Shown one piece after another: positions 46,664 to 55,553 of a stretch of 64,000 nucleotides of DNA. Source of the stretch: Bacteroidota bacterium (lineage in GTDB: Bacteria > Bacteroidota > Bacteroidia > Chitinophagales > Chitinophagaceae); contig JAGWUV010000007.1 in NCBI GenBank assembly GCA_028875875.1, positions 1-64,000 of the forward strand, read 5' to 3'. The notes beneath the pieces were generated by a model. That model searched no databases, was not told the origin of the DNA, and saw only the letters and a program-made list of their open reading frames with translations. The position numbers were made by a program, and so were the translations under genes. Position 1 is the first letter of the stretch. Each line of letters opens with the position of its first letter.

Positions 46664-46710
46664 TTTTAAAAAAAATAGGAACAGCCTGGTAAAGAATTAC
46701 CTACTGTTCC
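46664..46710 (-). terminator. Terminator between the two GAF histidine kinase genes
   Basis: Arms GGAACAG (46678-46684) and CTGTTCC (46704-46710) form a 7-bp stem with a 19-base loop that can pair further (GGTAA with TTACC). On the minus strand it is followed by TATTTTTTTT. The kinase at 46738-47940 therefore ends its own transcript, and the next kinase gene needs its own promoter. Confidence 0.75.
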
Positions 46711-46737
46711 TTTGTGTTCACCCCTGCCTGAAAAAGT

Positions 46738-47940
46738 TTATATCGGGAAATATATGTATACTGTTGTTCCTTTTCCAACTTCACTGGCAACATGAATCGT
46801 GCCACCGAGTTTATCAATAAAGTCTTTCACCAATAGCAATCCAATACCTTTGGATGATTTATTCTCTTCCACCTGGGCACCATGATAACTTTTGCTGAAT
46901 AAGGTTTTCAATTGTTCTCCATCCATACCTGCACCTGTATCGCTTACTGTTAGCAATGCATGCTTTTCTTCCTTATGTGCATACACGGTAATAAGTCCAT
47001 TATTTGTAAACTTATTGGCATTGGAAATAAGGTTTCGGATAATAAAATGAAGGGTTACTTTATCGCAATGCAACTCAATTTCATTATCAACAAGGTTCAA
47101 TAGCCTATTATTTTTGAAAATTGCATTCAGCTGAAACTCAGTCAGCACCTGTTCTGCAAAAGATTTTAAGTGAAGGGTTTGCGTATCACTTAGTGCGGTA
47201 TTCACCTGCATCTTACCCCAGTCGAGCAAATTGTTCAATAGCATCAGCGTATTATCCAACTGTTCGCTCAATTGATCGCAGTTTATTTTTTTATCTGCTT
47301 CGCTGGCATTGGCAGAAGCCACAATTTTCAAAGCGCTTTTTAATGTATGTAAAGGGTTCTTCACATCATTCTCTATGATATGCAGCATTTGCTTTTGCAC
47401 ACTGGATCGCTGTTTCAGCTGTTGCGATTGTTTCTCCAGTTGCTTATTCGCCATTCTTATTTCAATCATCTTCACTACCTGCCTGCTCAATACCTTCAAT
47501 GTACAGATCTGTTCATGGCTCAAACTGTTCGGCTGCGTGTCTGCAACGCATAAAGAACCAAGCTTGTAGCCCTCTGCTGTTACCAATGCGGCACCTGCAT
47601 AGAAACGCAAATGTGGCTCGTTCACAACGAGGGGATGATTGGCAAAACGTTCATCGGCTGTTGTATCATTAACCTGCAGGAAATTGGCATCGGAAAGAAT
47701 GGTAAATGTGCAGAAAGAAGATTCAAGGGGAACTTCTTTGCTTACCTGGCCAATACTGGCTTTTAGCCATTGACGGTTACGGTCTAATAAAGAGATACTG
47801 CAAATGGGAACTCCACACATCTGGGATACCAACTGAACGATCTCATTGAACTCAATCTCCTCCGGTGTATCGAGGATCTCCAGGCTATGGAGAAGGCGCA
47901 GTCTTTGCTCCTCATTGATATGGAGAGAATGAGATAACAT
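46738..47940 (-). CDS. GAF-domain histidine kinase paralogue lacking the phospho-acceptor His
   Basis: A 400-residue paralogue of the adjacent kinase, alignable without gaps through the first 200 residues. The GAF domain (about 20-160; SFCTFTILSDANFLQVND and FYAGAALVTAEGYKLGSLCVAD) and coiled coil are alike. In the dimerisation helix, IIENDVKNPLHTL has Asn191 (codon AAT) exactly where the neighbour has His191. The ATPase domain keeps N-box IRNLISNANKFT, G1 SDTGAGM and G2 SSKGIGLLLV. It may be a pseudokinase modulating its neighbour or act without autophosphorylation; this is inference. Confidence 0.9.
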   Translation of the reverse strand: MLSHSLHINEEQRLRLLHSLEILDTPEEIEFNEIVQLVSQMCGVPICSISLLDRNRQWLKASIGQVSKEVPLESSFCTFTILSDANFLQVNDTTADERFANHPLVVNEPHLRFYAGAALVTAEGYKLGSLCVADTQPNSLSHEQICTLKVLSRQVVKMIEIRMANKQLEKQSQQLKQRSSVQKQMLHIIENDVKNPLHTLKSALKIVASANASEADKKINCDQLSEQLDNTLMLLNNLLDWGKMQVNTALSDTQTLHLKSFAEQVLTEFQLNAIFKNNRLLNLVDNEIELHCDKVTLHFIIRNLISNANKFTNNGLITVYAHKEEKHALLTVSDTGAGMDGEQLKTLFSKSYHGAQVEENKSSKGIGLLLVKDFIDKLGGTIHVASEVGKGTTVYIYFPI

Positions 47941-48051
47941 GGTTTAACAGATATTGGATTTATGGTAAAACTATAGCTCTGTAACTGTACTGCGTATAAA
48001 GAAATACCGAAAAGCGTTGTAGTAAATACTTTACAAAACTCTTATCGTAAG

Positions 48052-48516
48052 CTATTTCTCAAGTGCAGCAAGTATTTCCTCGGCATGTTGCTTGCTTTTG
48101 GGCTTTAGAAAAATCTTTTCGATCATACCTTTTTCATCAATCACAAAAGTGGTTCTGTGCAGTCCCATGTATTTACGGCCATACATTTGTTTTTCACCCC
48201 ATACCCCATATTTATCAATAATGGTATGCTCCGGATCGGCCACCAATGTGAAAGGAAGTGAATATTTATCCTCGAACTTTTTGTGTTTGGTAATATCATC
48301 AGGACTAATACCTATTATTACCAGCCCGGCTTTTTGCAGCAATGCGTAGTTATCTCTCAGGTTGCAAGCCTGAACCGTACAGGTAGGTGTACCATCTTCG
48401 GGGTAAAAATAGAGGACTACTTTTTTCCCTTTATAATCAGAAAGAGAAACCCAATTGCCATTCTGATCTTTTCCTTTAAACTGTGGTGCTTTTGCTCCTT
48501 CAACCAATGTTGTCAT
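48052..48516 (-). CDS. bcp: Thioredoxin-dependent thiol peroxidase (BCP/PrxQ)
   Basis: A 154-residue peroxiredoxin that reduces hydroperoxides with thioredoxin. The active site YFYPEDGTPTCTVQACNLRD (in outline PEDGTPTCT and QACNLRD) has the peroxidatic Cys and the resolving Cys five residues later, the 2-Cys PrxQ arrangement. VIGISPD and LVADPEHTIIDKYGVWG complete the fold. The start is taken at the ATG at 48516; an in-frame GTG one codon upstream is possible. It is divergent from the carB gene. Confidence 0.95.
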   Translation of the reverse strand: MTTLVEGAKAPQFKGKDQNGNWVSLSDYKGKKVVLYFYPEDGTPTCTVQACNLRDNYALLQKAGLVIIGISPDDITKHKKFEDKYSLPFTLVADPEHTIIDKYGVWGEKQMYGRKYMGLHRTTFVIDEKGMIEKIFLKPKSKQHAEEILAALEK

Positions 48517-48639
48517 CACGTTTGTTTTTTACACATAACCATCCGGGAATCAATATTGTTCATCCTTTTATGAAGAACAGCCTGCAATATAAGACCCTCC
48601 TCCATTCAAAAAATAATGGATTGTTTGGGTACACAACCT

Positions 48640-48647
48640 TACATTTG
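48640..48647 (+). promoter_or_regulatory. Putative -7 promoter element of the carB gene
   Basis: TACATTTG matches TAnnTTTG exactly, 19 bp before the ATG at 48667. A TTG/TTTG run at 48621-48627 lies upstream with shorter spacing than the usual 19-21 bp. Confidence 0.5.
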
Positions 48648-48666
48648 CACAATTTATTTTTGAGCA

Positions 48667-50313
48667 ATGCCGAAAGACAATTCCATCAAAACCGTTCTTA
48701 TTATTGGCTCTGGACCCATTATCATCGGCCAGGCCTGCGAATTCGATTATTCAGGTTCCCAAGCTGCCAGGAGTTTGCGTGAAGAAGGTATCAAAGTAAT
48801 ACTGATCAACAGTAACCCGGCTACCATTATGACTGACCCCATGATGGCCGACAAAGTGTACCTGTTGCCCTTAACCGTGGAAAGTATTGAACAGATACTG
48901 GAAGAGAACCAGATCGATGCCGTATTGCCTACCATGGGTGGCCAAACAGCCTTAAACCTTTGTAAAGAAGCTGATGAACTGGGTGTTTGGGAAAAATATA
49001 ATTGTCGCCTGATCGGGGTGGATGTGGCAGCCATTGATACGGCTGAGGACCGCGAAAAGTTCCGCCAGCTGATGATGAAGATCGGCATTAAAGTAGCACC
49101 CAGCCATGTTGCCAACAGCTTTTTAGAAGGAAAAGAGTTTGCCCAGCAAATCGGTTTTCCATTGGTGATACGCCCTTCCTTTACGCTGGGAGGAACCGGT
49201 GGTGGCTTTGTGCATGGTAAAGACGACCTGGATGCTGCACTGGAAAGAGGTTTAAAAGCGTCTCCTATCCACGAAGTATTAGTAGAAAAAGCGGTGTTGG
49301 GATGGAAAGAATATGAACTGGAACTGCTTCGCGATAAAAATGATAATGTTGTTATTATCTGTACCGTTGAAAACCTCGACCCCATGGGTGTACATACCGG
49401 TGATTCTATTACCGTAGCACCAGCCATGACGTTGAGCGATACCGCCTTCCAGGAAATGCGTAACCAGGCCATGCTGATGATGCGTTCATTGGGTAACTTT
49501 GCCGGTGGTTGTAATGTTCAGTTTGCCCTGAATCCTGAAAATGAAGATATCATTGCGGTAGAGATTAACCCCCGTGTAAGCCGTTCTTCAGCACTGGCAT
49601 CGAAAGCAACAGGTTACCCCATTGCCAAGATCGCGGCTAAACTGGCGATCGGTTATTCACTCGACGAGTTGAAAAACCAGATCACTAAAACTACTTCCGC
49701 TTATTTTGAGCCGGCGCTGGATTATGTGATCGTTAAAGTACCCCGCTGGAACTTTGATAAATTTAAAGGCGCCAACGATACTTTAGGTTTACAAATGAAG
49801 AGTGTAGGTGAAGTAATGGCCATTGGAAGAAGTTTTACCGAAGCCATTCAGAAAGCCTGTCAGAGCTTAGAAAATGAAGCTGTTGGCTTGGGCTATTACG
49901 GTAAGAGTTTGATGAAGAGCGAAGAGATTGTTGAATACATAAAAACCCCGAAATGGGATCGTATCTTCCGTATTAAAGATGCACTGATGCAGGGTGTTAC
50001 TGTTAAAACTATTGCACAGGCAACGGGTATTGACAGGTGGTTCCTCTACCAGATCCAACTGATCTGTACCATCGAAAAACAATTGGCTGCCTATTCTATC
50101 GATACACTGCCTTTAGACTTGCTGAAAGAAGCCAAGAAAAACGGTTTCAGTGATGAGCAGATCGCCAGGATATTGCACGGCGATTGTACCGATGAGCAGG
50201 TATACGAAAAACGCAAAGCAGCAGGCATTACCCGTGTATATAAAATGGTAGATACCTGTAGTGCCGAGTTCGAAGCCAAAACACCGTATTTCTACAGTAG
50301 TTTTGAGAATTAA
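48667..50313 (+). CDS. carB: Carbamoyl phosphate synthase large subunit, N-terminal half only
   Basis: A 548-residue protein covering the carboxyphosphate half of CarB. The preATP-grasp start [22 protein letters not shown], the ATP-grasp loop [29 protein letters not shown] and [27 protein letters not shown] (in outline) are all intact, followed by the helical oligomerisation domain ending [12 protein letters not shown] and [10 protein letters not shown]. Normal CarB continues here into a second ATP-grasp half of about 400-550 residues (carbamoyl phosphate domain, often with an MGS-like domain). That half is absent, with no remnant in any frame downstream, and a terminator follows at 50343. 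Split CarB is known in some archaea and Aquifex, so the other half may be elsewhere. Confidence 0.9.
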   Translation: MPKDNSIKTVLIIGSGPIIIGQACEFDYSGSQAARSLREEGIKVILINSNPATIMTDPMMADKVYLLPLTVESIEQILEENQIDAVLPTMGGQTALNLCKEADELGVWEKYNCRLIGVDVAAIDTAEDREKFRQLMMKIGIKVAPSHVANSFLEGKEFAQQIGFPLVIRPSFTLGGTGGGFVHGKDDLDAALERGLKASPIHEVLVEKAVLGWKEYELELLRDKNDNVVIICTVENLDPMGVHTGDSITVAPAMTLSDTAFQEMRNQAMLMMRSLGNFAGGCNVQFALNPENEDIIAVEINPRVSRSSALASKATGYPIAKIAAKLAIGYSLDELKNQITKTTSAYFEPALDYVIVKVPRWNFDKFKGANDTLGLQMKSVGEVMAIGRSFTEAIQKACQSLENEAVGLGYYGKSLMKSEEIVEYIKTPKWDRIFRIKDALMQGVTVKTIAQATGIDRWFLYQIQLICTIEKQLAAYSIDTLPLDLLKEAKKNGFSDEQIARILHGDCTDEQVYEKRKAAGITRVYKMVDTCSAEFEAKTPYFYSSFEN

Positions 50314-50342
50314 TTGAAAGAATATCCTTCCCGATATTGATG

Positions 50343-50375
50343 AAGGCCACCTTAACCGGGTGGCCTTTCTATTTC
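50343..50375 (+). terminator. Terminator after the carB gene
   Basis: A 9-bp stem (AAGGCCACC with GGTGGCCTT) with a 7-base loop is followed by TCTATTTCTGTT on the plus strand. It lies 29 bp after the stop codon and shows the transcript is meant to end at the half-length protein. Confidence 0.75.
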
Positions 50376-50541
50376 TGTTAAATGTGGCCATAAGGTGAAA
50401 GACTATAGGCGTTTAGTGTATGACGTAAAAGATTCAGCCAATGGCAAAAACCATCTAACTATTTGATTATCAATACTCACTATCAGAGTGATACTATAAT
50501 TTTAGGCTATCCTAACGCATTCATCTTCAATACATTACCGG

Positions 50542-50583
50542 ATCAAATCCACATCAAATCCACATCAAGCCACATTAAACCAC
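50542..50583 (+). repeat. Tandem repeat of four 10-11 bp units
   Basis: Units are ATCAAATCCAC (50542-50552), an identical copy (50553-50563), ATCAAGCCAC (50564-50573) and ATTAAACCAC (50574-50583). The last unit runs into a hairpin ACCACA-AAAAA-TGTGGT. It is too short and lacks spacers, so it is not a CRISPR array. It could be a set of protein binding sites. Confidence 0.6.
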
Positions 50584-50812
50584 AAAAAATGTGGTATGCT
50601 GTGTTTTTAATCTGTTTTTGAAGTGTACTTGATGGCTTTCTGGTTACAGTAAGACAGAAGGCGGGAACCATAAGGTAGATACGGGATTATGGAAGTACTG
50701 CGAACTAAAAGCTAAAAACTATAAGTCGCATAACTGCAATCCGGTGAAAAGTTGTTTTATATACAATGTGATTATTTAAACTAAACATACAACCACATCC
50801 AAAAGGTTATAA

Positions 50813-50820
50813 TACATTTG
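50813..50820 (+). promoter_or_regulatory. Putative -7 promoter element of the DUF3024 gene
   Basis: TACATTTG matches TAnnTTTG exactly, 20 bp before the ATG at 50841 and 71 bp before the ATG at 50892. It allows either start. Confidence 0.4.
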
Positions 50821-50891
50821 ATAGTTATGGCGCATGTTTAATGAAACTTACTAAAAAGAAAGAAGTATCAAATTATAAAAGAAATCATTGT

Positions 50892-51239
50892 ATGGCATTT
50901 GATGTATTACAAACAGTGGAAATCATTGAGCTCATGGAGAATTATATTGAGCGAATTAGACCCGCCATCGAGATCAGGGATAAAATTGATATTGGTTACA
51001 GGATCGAAGGGCAATCAGTTTTCTTGTTCGAGCGAAGACCTTCCTGGAATGACCCAACAGAAATTATGGATAGCGACTATGCCAAGACCACCTATGACAA
51101 GAAAAATAAAGTATGGAAAATATATTGGATGCGGGCTAATGGACAATGGAATACTTATCAACCATGTAAGACAGTAATACAGTTGAAAGAATTTATTAAT
51201 GAGGTGGAACTTGATAAGTATCATTGTTTTAAAGGATAA
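50892..51239 (+). CDS. DUF3024 domain-containing protein
   Basis: A 115-residue protein with the DUF3024 pattern: VFLFERRPSWNDPTE, DYAKTTYDKKNKVWKIYWMRANGQWNTYQPC and LDKYHCFKG at the end. The family is scattered across bacteria, usually as stand-alone short genes, with no known function. I place the start at 50892 because the family begins about at MAFDVLQTVE; the ATG at 50841 would add 17 basic residues. It stands alone between two intergenic regions and is more AT-rich than its neighbours, so recent transfer is possible but not shown. Confidence 0.82.
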   Translation: MAFDVLQTVEIIELMENYIERIRPAIEIRDKIDIGYRIEGQSVFLFERRPSWNDPTEIMDSDYAKTTYDKKNKVWKIYWMRANGQWNTYQPCKTVIQLKEFINEVELDKYHCFKG

Positions 51240-51348
51240 GATTTAATTCTAATTCCTTCCAAACAAAATCTTCCCCTTATTCCTTTCTGTGTTTACTTAA
51301 TCATCTTACTCGCTTTTTGTACAATCGAAAAAAATAATAAAGGCAAAT

Positions 51349-52665
51349 TCAAAAAGCGTACACCGTTACAAATAAGATACGGGTATTCATTGCAGTAGTA
51401 GTTAGGCCTGTAACCTTTCCATTGCTACCAGCAATGCCATAAGCAGCAGCGGTCATCTCTACTTCTGTTCCGAATTTAAACTTCCCCGAAATAAAATCAC
51501 AACGGGGAGCTATTCTCCATAAATTATCAAGTGAATTACCGCCAATGCTGATCCCACGGGCATAACTTGCTACTGCACCACTTTTAGTTGCACCCATGTT
51601 TTGGGTATATCCTACAAATATGGCCGGAACAATTTTCTTACCGGTACCGGCAATATCAAGCCATGCTGCATTTACCCTATCCGGTTGATAGGTAATATTG
51701 CCATGCGTACCGTAAGCAAAATATCCTCCCAACATAATCATATCATATAAATTTTGCCCGGCAACAAAACCTGTTTTAGCCACAAGTTTTTTGGTTACCA
51801 GTTTTGCATAGGTTTCAAAAGAAAGGCTATTCACTTTTGTATGCACGGAATAATATTTTTCATCCAGCGAATCTTTTAAAGCCGGCTGCAGCGATTTATA
51901 ATCAAGAGCAATACCCCATAAAAAAGATTTGCTTTTATACATGAGTTGTGCATGTACATTGGGCAGTATAGCATTGTTAATATAGTTAGATGAAACAGCA
52001 GCAGCACCCAAAGCCAAGCCTGTAGCAGAACCTGCACTACTAAAAACTTCAATCTCCGAGAGTGCCGCAAGTGTTAAGCTCCATTGCGGATTGAGTTGCC
52101 TTGTAAAACGAACCTGTGGATTACGTGCAAATGCAACAAAGGGAATACCTACACTGAAGCCTTCGGTTTGCGGGAAACATTCGGGGTTTAACAAAGGATG
52201 CCAATACTGGCCGAACAACAGTTGGGATTTTCCCCAATCTAATTTTGCATACGCATGACGCAAATGAAATACATTTTCATTGCCATTTAGATTTCCATAA
52301 AACTCTCCTTCCAATACGCCTGATGTTTTTGCACCAAATGCTTTAGGGCCGGTAATATTTGCTGCAGCACGACTGGTAATGGCCAGAATGGTTAATGAAG
52401 GGTTTGCATTGATATCATTACCATTCGCATCTTTCACTACAGGTGCAGGGTATAACAACAATTCGCCTTGTGATGCAGGTCGTGAGGAGATCACTTGCCT
52501 TGAATCAAAAAAAATGTCATTGCGTATAAAGCCGGAGAATTCAACCTTAACTTTTGTTGAATCTGTTGTTGGCCGTATCGGATTTACCTGCGCTATTCCT
52601 TTAGTCACTGTTATGCATACAATGAAAACAAAACTTGCCTGTTTTGTACTCAATAACTTTATCAT
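51349..52665 (-). CDS. Outer membrane beta-barrel protein, porin-like
   Basis: A 438-residue secreted protein: a signal peptide ending GIAQ, then regularly alternating strands with aromatic girdles and a closing ILFVTVYAF, as expected of an outer membrane barrel. KVEFSGFIRNDIFFDSRQV near the start and LRHAYAKLDWGKSQLLFGQYWHPL resemble the trimeric DcaP-like porin group. Substrate unknown. Its promoter region carries a 16-mer also found before the ECF sigma gene at 15756. Confidence 0.75.
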   Translation of the reverse strand: MIKLLSTKQASFVFIVCITVTKGIAQVNPIRPTTDSTKVKVEFSGFIRNDIFFDSRQVISSRPASQGELLLYPAPVVKDANGNDINANPSLTILAITSRAAANITGPKAFGAKTSGVLEGEFYGNLNGNENVFHLRHAYAKLDWGKSQLLFGQYWHPLLNPECFPQTEGFSVGIPFVAFARNPQVRFTRQLNPQWSLTLAALSEIEVFSSAGSATGLALGAAAVSSNYINNAILPNVHAQLMYKSKSFLWGIALDYKSLQPALKDSLDEKYYSVHTKVNSLSFETYAKLVTKKLVAKTGFVAGQNLYDMIMLGGYFAYGTHGNITYQPDRVNAAWLDIAGTGKKIVPAIFVGYTQNMGATKSGAVASYARGISIGGNSLDNLWRIAPRCDFISGKFKFGTEVEMTAAAYGIAGSNGKVTGLTTTAMNTRILFVTVYAF

Positions 52666-52694
52666 AAGTCATCTTACATTAAAAAGTGAATTGG

Positions 52695-52710
52695 CAAGCG
52701 ATGTAAAAGT
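52695..52710 (-). promoter_or_regulatory. Promoter-like 16-mer of the porin gene, shared with the ECF sigma gene
   Basis: Minus-strand ACTTTTACATCGCTTG lies 30 bp before the porin start. The identical 16 bases lie at 15780-15795, 24 bp before the ECF sigma gene, in the same orientation. Confidence 0.4.
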
Positions 52711-52733
52711 GATGCTAAAAAAAATTACATACA

Positions 52734-52853
52734 ATGATTAATGACATGAAAACAATAAATCTTTTTTACATAGGACTTACAGCAGCAGATGGAAAAGAAA
52801 GCCAACTATTCGAATACAATGAGCCAATTGCGGCCTTTATATTTTCTAATTAG
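52734..52853 (+). CDS. Possible small protein of 35-39 residues, unrecognised
   Basis: An open frame with two in-frame ATGs (52734 and 52746). From the second it reads MKTINLFYIGLTAADGKE and ends IAAFIFSN. It lies alone in an intergenic region with no recognisable promoter. It is close to the length expected by chance in AT-rich DNA. I do not recognise it. Confidence 0.15.
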   Translation: MINDMKTINLFYIGLTAADGKESQLFEYNEPIAAFIFSN

Positions 52854-53010
52854 CATAACAGTACGATGGAGGAATAAATATGTTTATTTTTATTTATTCA
52901 ATCAATACCTTTTCTATAGTATAGGGGATTAGTTATTCAACTGTAAAAGCACAATATCTCTTTTATAGAAACACAAACTATCAAGTGTAATCAGCAGAGG
53001 AAAACAATAG

Positions 53011-55443
53011 CTATTTCACTCCATAAATCTTCACATTCAAATCTTTCATCTTCAGGTTTATGGGTATTGAATCGGTATAGATCGCCAGTTCAAATACCAT
53101 GTTTTTATACTTGCGGTAATCACTTAATGTGAACATATCATTGGTAGAAATACTGTTCCATTGCTGCGGAACATAATTATCACCTTTAGTGATCATAACC
53201 ACGTCCCTGTTGGCCCAGTAAAGATAGTTTCTCCCGTTATTGGTACGGTCTACCAATCCCAACCGAACCGAAGGATGATGATCCACTTCCGGCGAAGGCA
53301 GGTTTACATCGGCTGCCATTTCCACATACAGAAATTTGTATTCCATCGGGATTTTAAATTCACGCATCAGGCTGGTATCATTATCGTTATCAAAGATCGT
53401 TTTAATAGCGGGGTCTGCATAATCCAGTAATAACTTCTTCTCACCCGGTAAAATAGGTTGCTGCGCAGGAAAGAGCTTATTGTTATCACATACATACGAA
53501 TTAATGATTTTGAAATTATCACGCAACGCTGTTATATGCGCTTTCATTGCTTCATCATTGCAATCTTCCAGCATAAGGCCGGGCTTCATTTTATACAGCT
53601 GGGTACCAGATAAATAGTAGTCTTTATAAATGTAATCAGAGATCTCCCTGCTCCATTCCATAAAAGGCATGGAATGAATGTTACGGAAAGCGGTGGCAGT
53701 ATCCATTACATCACCGAGCCAGTGAACCTTTTCCGGCTTATGCGGAAGGTTAAAATTTTGCATCAGCATTGCTGTAATGGTAGGTGCAAGGTTATTGTGT
53801 GAATTAACAGAATGAAATTTCCTGGCTTCCTTTAGCATGGGGGAATACACGATCAAAGGCACATGATAATCATCTATGCCGCTGGTAGAAGGAAAGGATC
53901 CGATATGATGATCGCCGGTAATAAAAAAGATCGTGTTCTTATAATCCGGACGCTTGGCATAATCGGCAAAGAACTTCCTGAAACAATCATCCGCAAACAT
54001 ATACGTAACCAGTACCTTTTTGCATTCGATTAATGTTTTCTTTATTTCCGGTGCCACGGGAACCGTCTTCATTTTTTTATCGAACAATTTTTCGTATAAA
54101 GGTTTCTGTTCAAACAAATAAGGCATGTGTGTGGTGGCGGTGTGGTAAATGTTTAAGAGCGGTACCTTGACCCTGAGAGAATCCATTACTTCAAAGCTCC
54201 TGCTGAACAATGCATCATCAGGATAGCCCATCGACCAACCTTCTTCCCCAACACCCATTTCCTTGTATTTGGAAGGATATTTAGACAGTACAAAGTCTGT
54301 TCCCTGCAAACGGATATACCCGCCCATATTATCAAAATCGGGATTGAAGCCGATCATGAAGTTGGTCCAGTACCCATTTTGGCGAAGGATCTTAATCAAC
54401 GATAAATGTTCAGGCATTACGTTCATCAATGAAAAACCTCTTTTACCATAAGGTAAAGACCCTGATATCGCAGGATGAGCAGCAAAGGTTCCGGGAGCCG
54501 TACTTAAAAAATTATCCCAATAGAGACTGTGTTTTGAAAGAGAATCGAGAAAAGGCGTAAAGCTGCTGGCATAAGCACCTTCACCACTGAAATCTCTCGA
54601 TAAACCTTCCACCACCAGGATCACAATATTGGGTGGCGTATTATTGAAATGAAAAAAGTTCCCCAACACATCTTTATCAGTATTCTCATGCAGTAAGGGA
54701 TATTCTTTACTAATAAAATCAAAAGGCTGGTTGGCCTGGTAAAAATCTATCTGCTTAACCAATGCTTCTTTACTCAGTTTAGAAGCATTGAACTGATCCC
54801 TGTTCATAAAATACTGGTAGGTATCCTGCAACCAGAAATTGAATTTATTACATACCATGTAATAGCTGGCCGGCTGATCGAACCACTGTTCAGCGGGTTC
54901 GGAAAACTTAACAAACGATAAGGATAATATTGATATACCTGTGAGCACCATTACCCAGGTATGCGGTACTACTACTTTGCGAAATAGTTTGTAATACAAT
55001 AAAAAATAGAGGCCTATAAAAATGATGAAGGGAATATATAACGAGAATCCGCTGGTCATCATTTGCCGGGTAGTTAAAATAGATTCACCCATGTTGCGTG
55101 TAAAAAATTCATGATCGAAAGGTGTATTTCGCTCAGAAAAAACCACGATAAGCCCGAGGTAAACAATGATCAGCAAAACATTGATGGCATGCAGGAAATA
55201 AACAGGTAGTTTCTTGTGAATGCGATACAGGAGGTAAGCCGGTATGCTAAAAAGGATGCTGTAGATGAGGCAAGTCCATATATCATACAACACCCCTGCC
55301 ATTTCAAAACGATAGGTATGATTAATAAAGTATTTAGAAGCTATAACATGGTACTCGTAACATCTTATTAAACAAAAAGAAACTGCAAAACACAATACTA
55401 TCTTGTAATATTGCTGAAGAAAAGCTTTGATAGAAAAAGGCAT
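53011..55443 (-). CDS. LTA synthase-like membrane phosphotransferase/sulfatase family protein
   Basis: An 810-residue inner-membrane protein. About five membrane segments occupy residues 1-180; the alkaline phosphatase-superfamily domain (about 270-620) follows. Active-site features are VVEGLSRD with Glu279, STAPGTFAAHPAISG with the probable nucleophile Thr319, and FFITGDHHIGSF with the Asp-His metal pair. A further beta-rich segment of about 150 residues (about 660-810) has no counterpart in LtaS. Gram-negative relatives transfer phosphoglycerol or phosphoethanolamine to glycans or lipids; the donor and acceptor here are unknown. Confidence 0.88.
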   Translation of the reverse strand: MPFSIKAFLQQYYKIVLCFAVSFCLIRCYEYHVIASKYFINHTYRFEMAGVLYDIWTCLIYSILFSIPAYLLYRIHKKLPVYFLHAINVLLIIVYLGLIVVFSERNTPFDHEFFTRNMGESILTTRQMMTSGFSLYIPFIIFIGLYFLLYYKLFRKVVVPHTWVMVLTGISILSLSFVKFSEPAEQWFDQPASYYMVCNKFNFWLQDTYQYFMNRDQFNASKLSKEALVKQIDFYQANQPFDFISKEYPLLHENTDKDVLGNFFHFNNTPPNIVILVVEGLSRDFSGEGAYASSFTPFLDSLSKHSLYWDNFLSTAPGTFAAHPAISGSLPYGKRGFSLMNVMPEHLSLIKILRQNGYWTNFMIGFNPDFDNMGGYIRLQGTDFVLSKYPSKYKEMGVGEEGWSMGYPDDALFSRSFEVMDSLRVKVPLLNIYHTATTHMPYLFEQKPLYEKLFDKKMKTVPVAPEIKKTLIECKKVLVTYMFADDCFRKFFADYAKRPDYKNTIFFITGDHHIGSFPSTSGIDDYHVPLIVYSPMLKEARKFHSVNSHNNLAPTITAMLMQNFNLPHKPEKVHWLGDVMDTATAFRNIHSMPFMEWSREISDYIYKDYYLSGTQLYKMKPGLMLEDCNDEAMKAHITALRDNFKIINSYVCDNNKLFPAQQPILPGEKKLLLDYADPAIKTIFDNDNDTSLMREFKIPMEYKFLYVEMAADVNLPSPEVDHHPSVRLGLVDRTNNGRNYLYWANRDVVMITKGDNYVPQQWNSISTNDMFTLSDYRKYKNMVFELAIYTDSIPINLKMKDLNVKIYGVK

Positions 55444-55462
55444 CCGTAATAGTGAGTTTTTG

Positions 55463-55470
55463 CAAAGTTA
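55463..55470 (-). promoter_or_regulatory. Putative -7 promoter element of the LTA-synthase-like gene
   Basis: Minus-strand TAACTTTG matches TAnnTTTG exactly, 20 bp before the start codon at 55443. Confidence 0.45.
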
Positions 55471-55553
55471 ATTTTTTATTATTTTTTAGCCCTGATTTAA
55501 ACATGAGCACCATTTTTGATGATTGCTGGGCGCTCGTTTTTTAAGGATTTATA

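Larger units (their letters stand above)
50314..50840. other. Gene-free spacer between the carB gene and the DUF3024 gene
   Basis: About 530 bp without a supportable gene. It holds the carB terminator at 50343, a four-unit degenerate tandem repeat at 50542-50583, a small hairpin (ACCACA/TGTGGT, 50579-50595) and the DUF3024 promoter near 50813. No trace of a CarB C-terminal half, tRNA or mobile element was seen. Confidence 0.6.
52666..53010. other. Gene-poor spacer between the porin and LTA-synthase-like genes
   Basis: About 345 bp. It contains the promoter-like 16-mer of the porin at 52695-52710 and one small open frame (52734-52853). The stretch 52860-53000 is very AT-rich with no hairpin or gene that I can support. 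Confidence 0.6.

Noticed and set aside
48747-49472. 241-codon minus-strand frame within the carB gene
   Set aside because: Antisense to the conserved ATP-grasp domain; no promoter or recognisable protein features.
50542-50583. Tandem repeat as a CRISPR array
   Set aside because: Units of 10-11 bp have no spacers and no cas genes are nearby.
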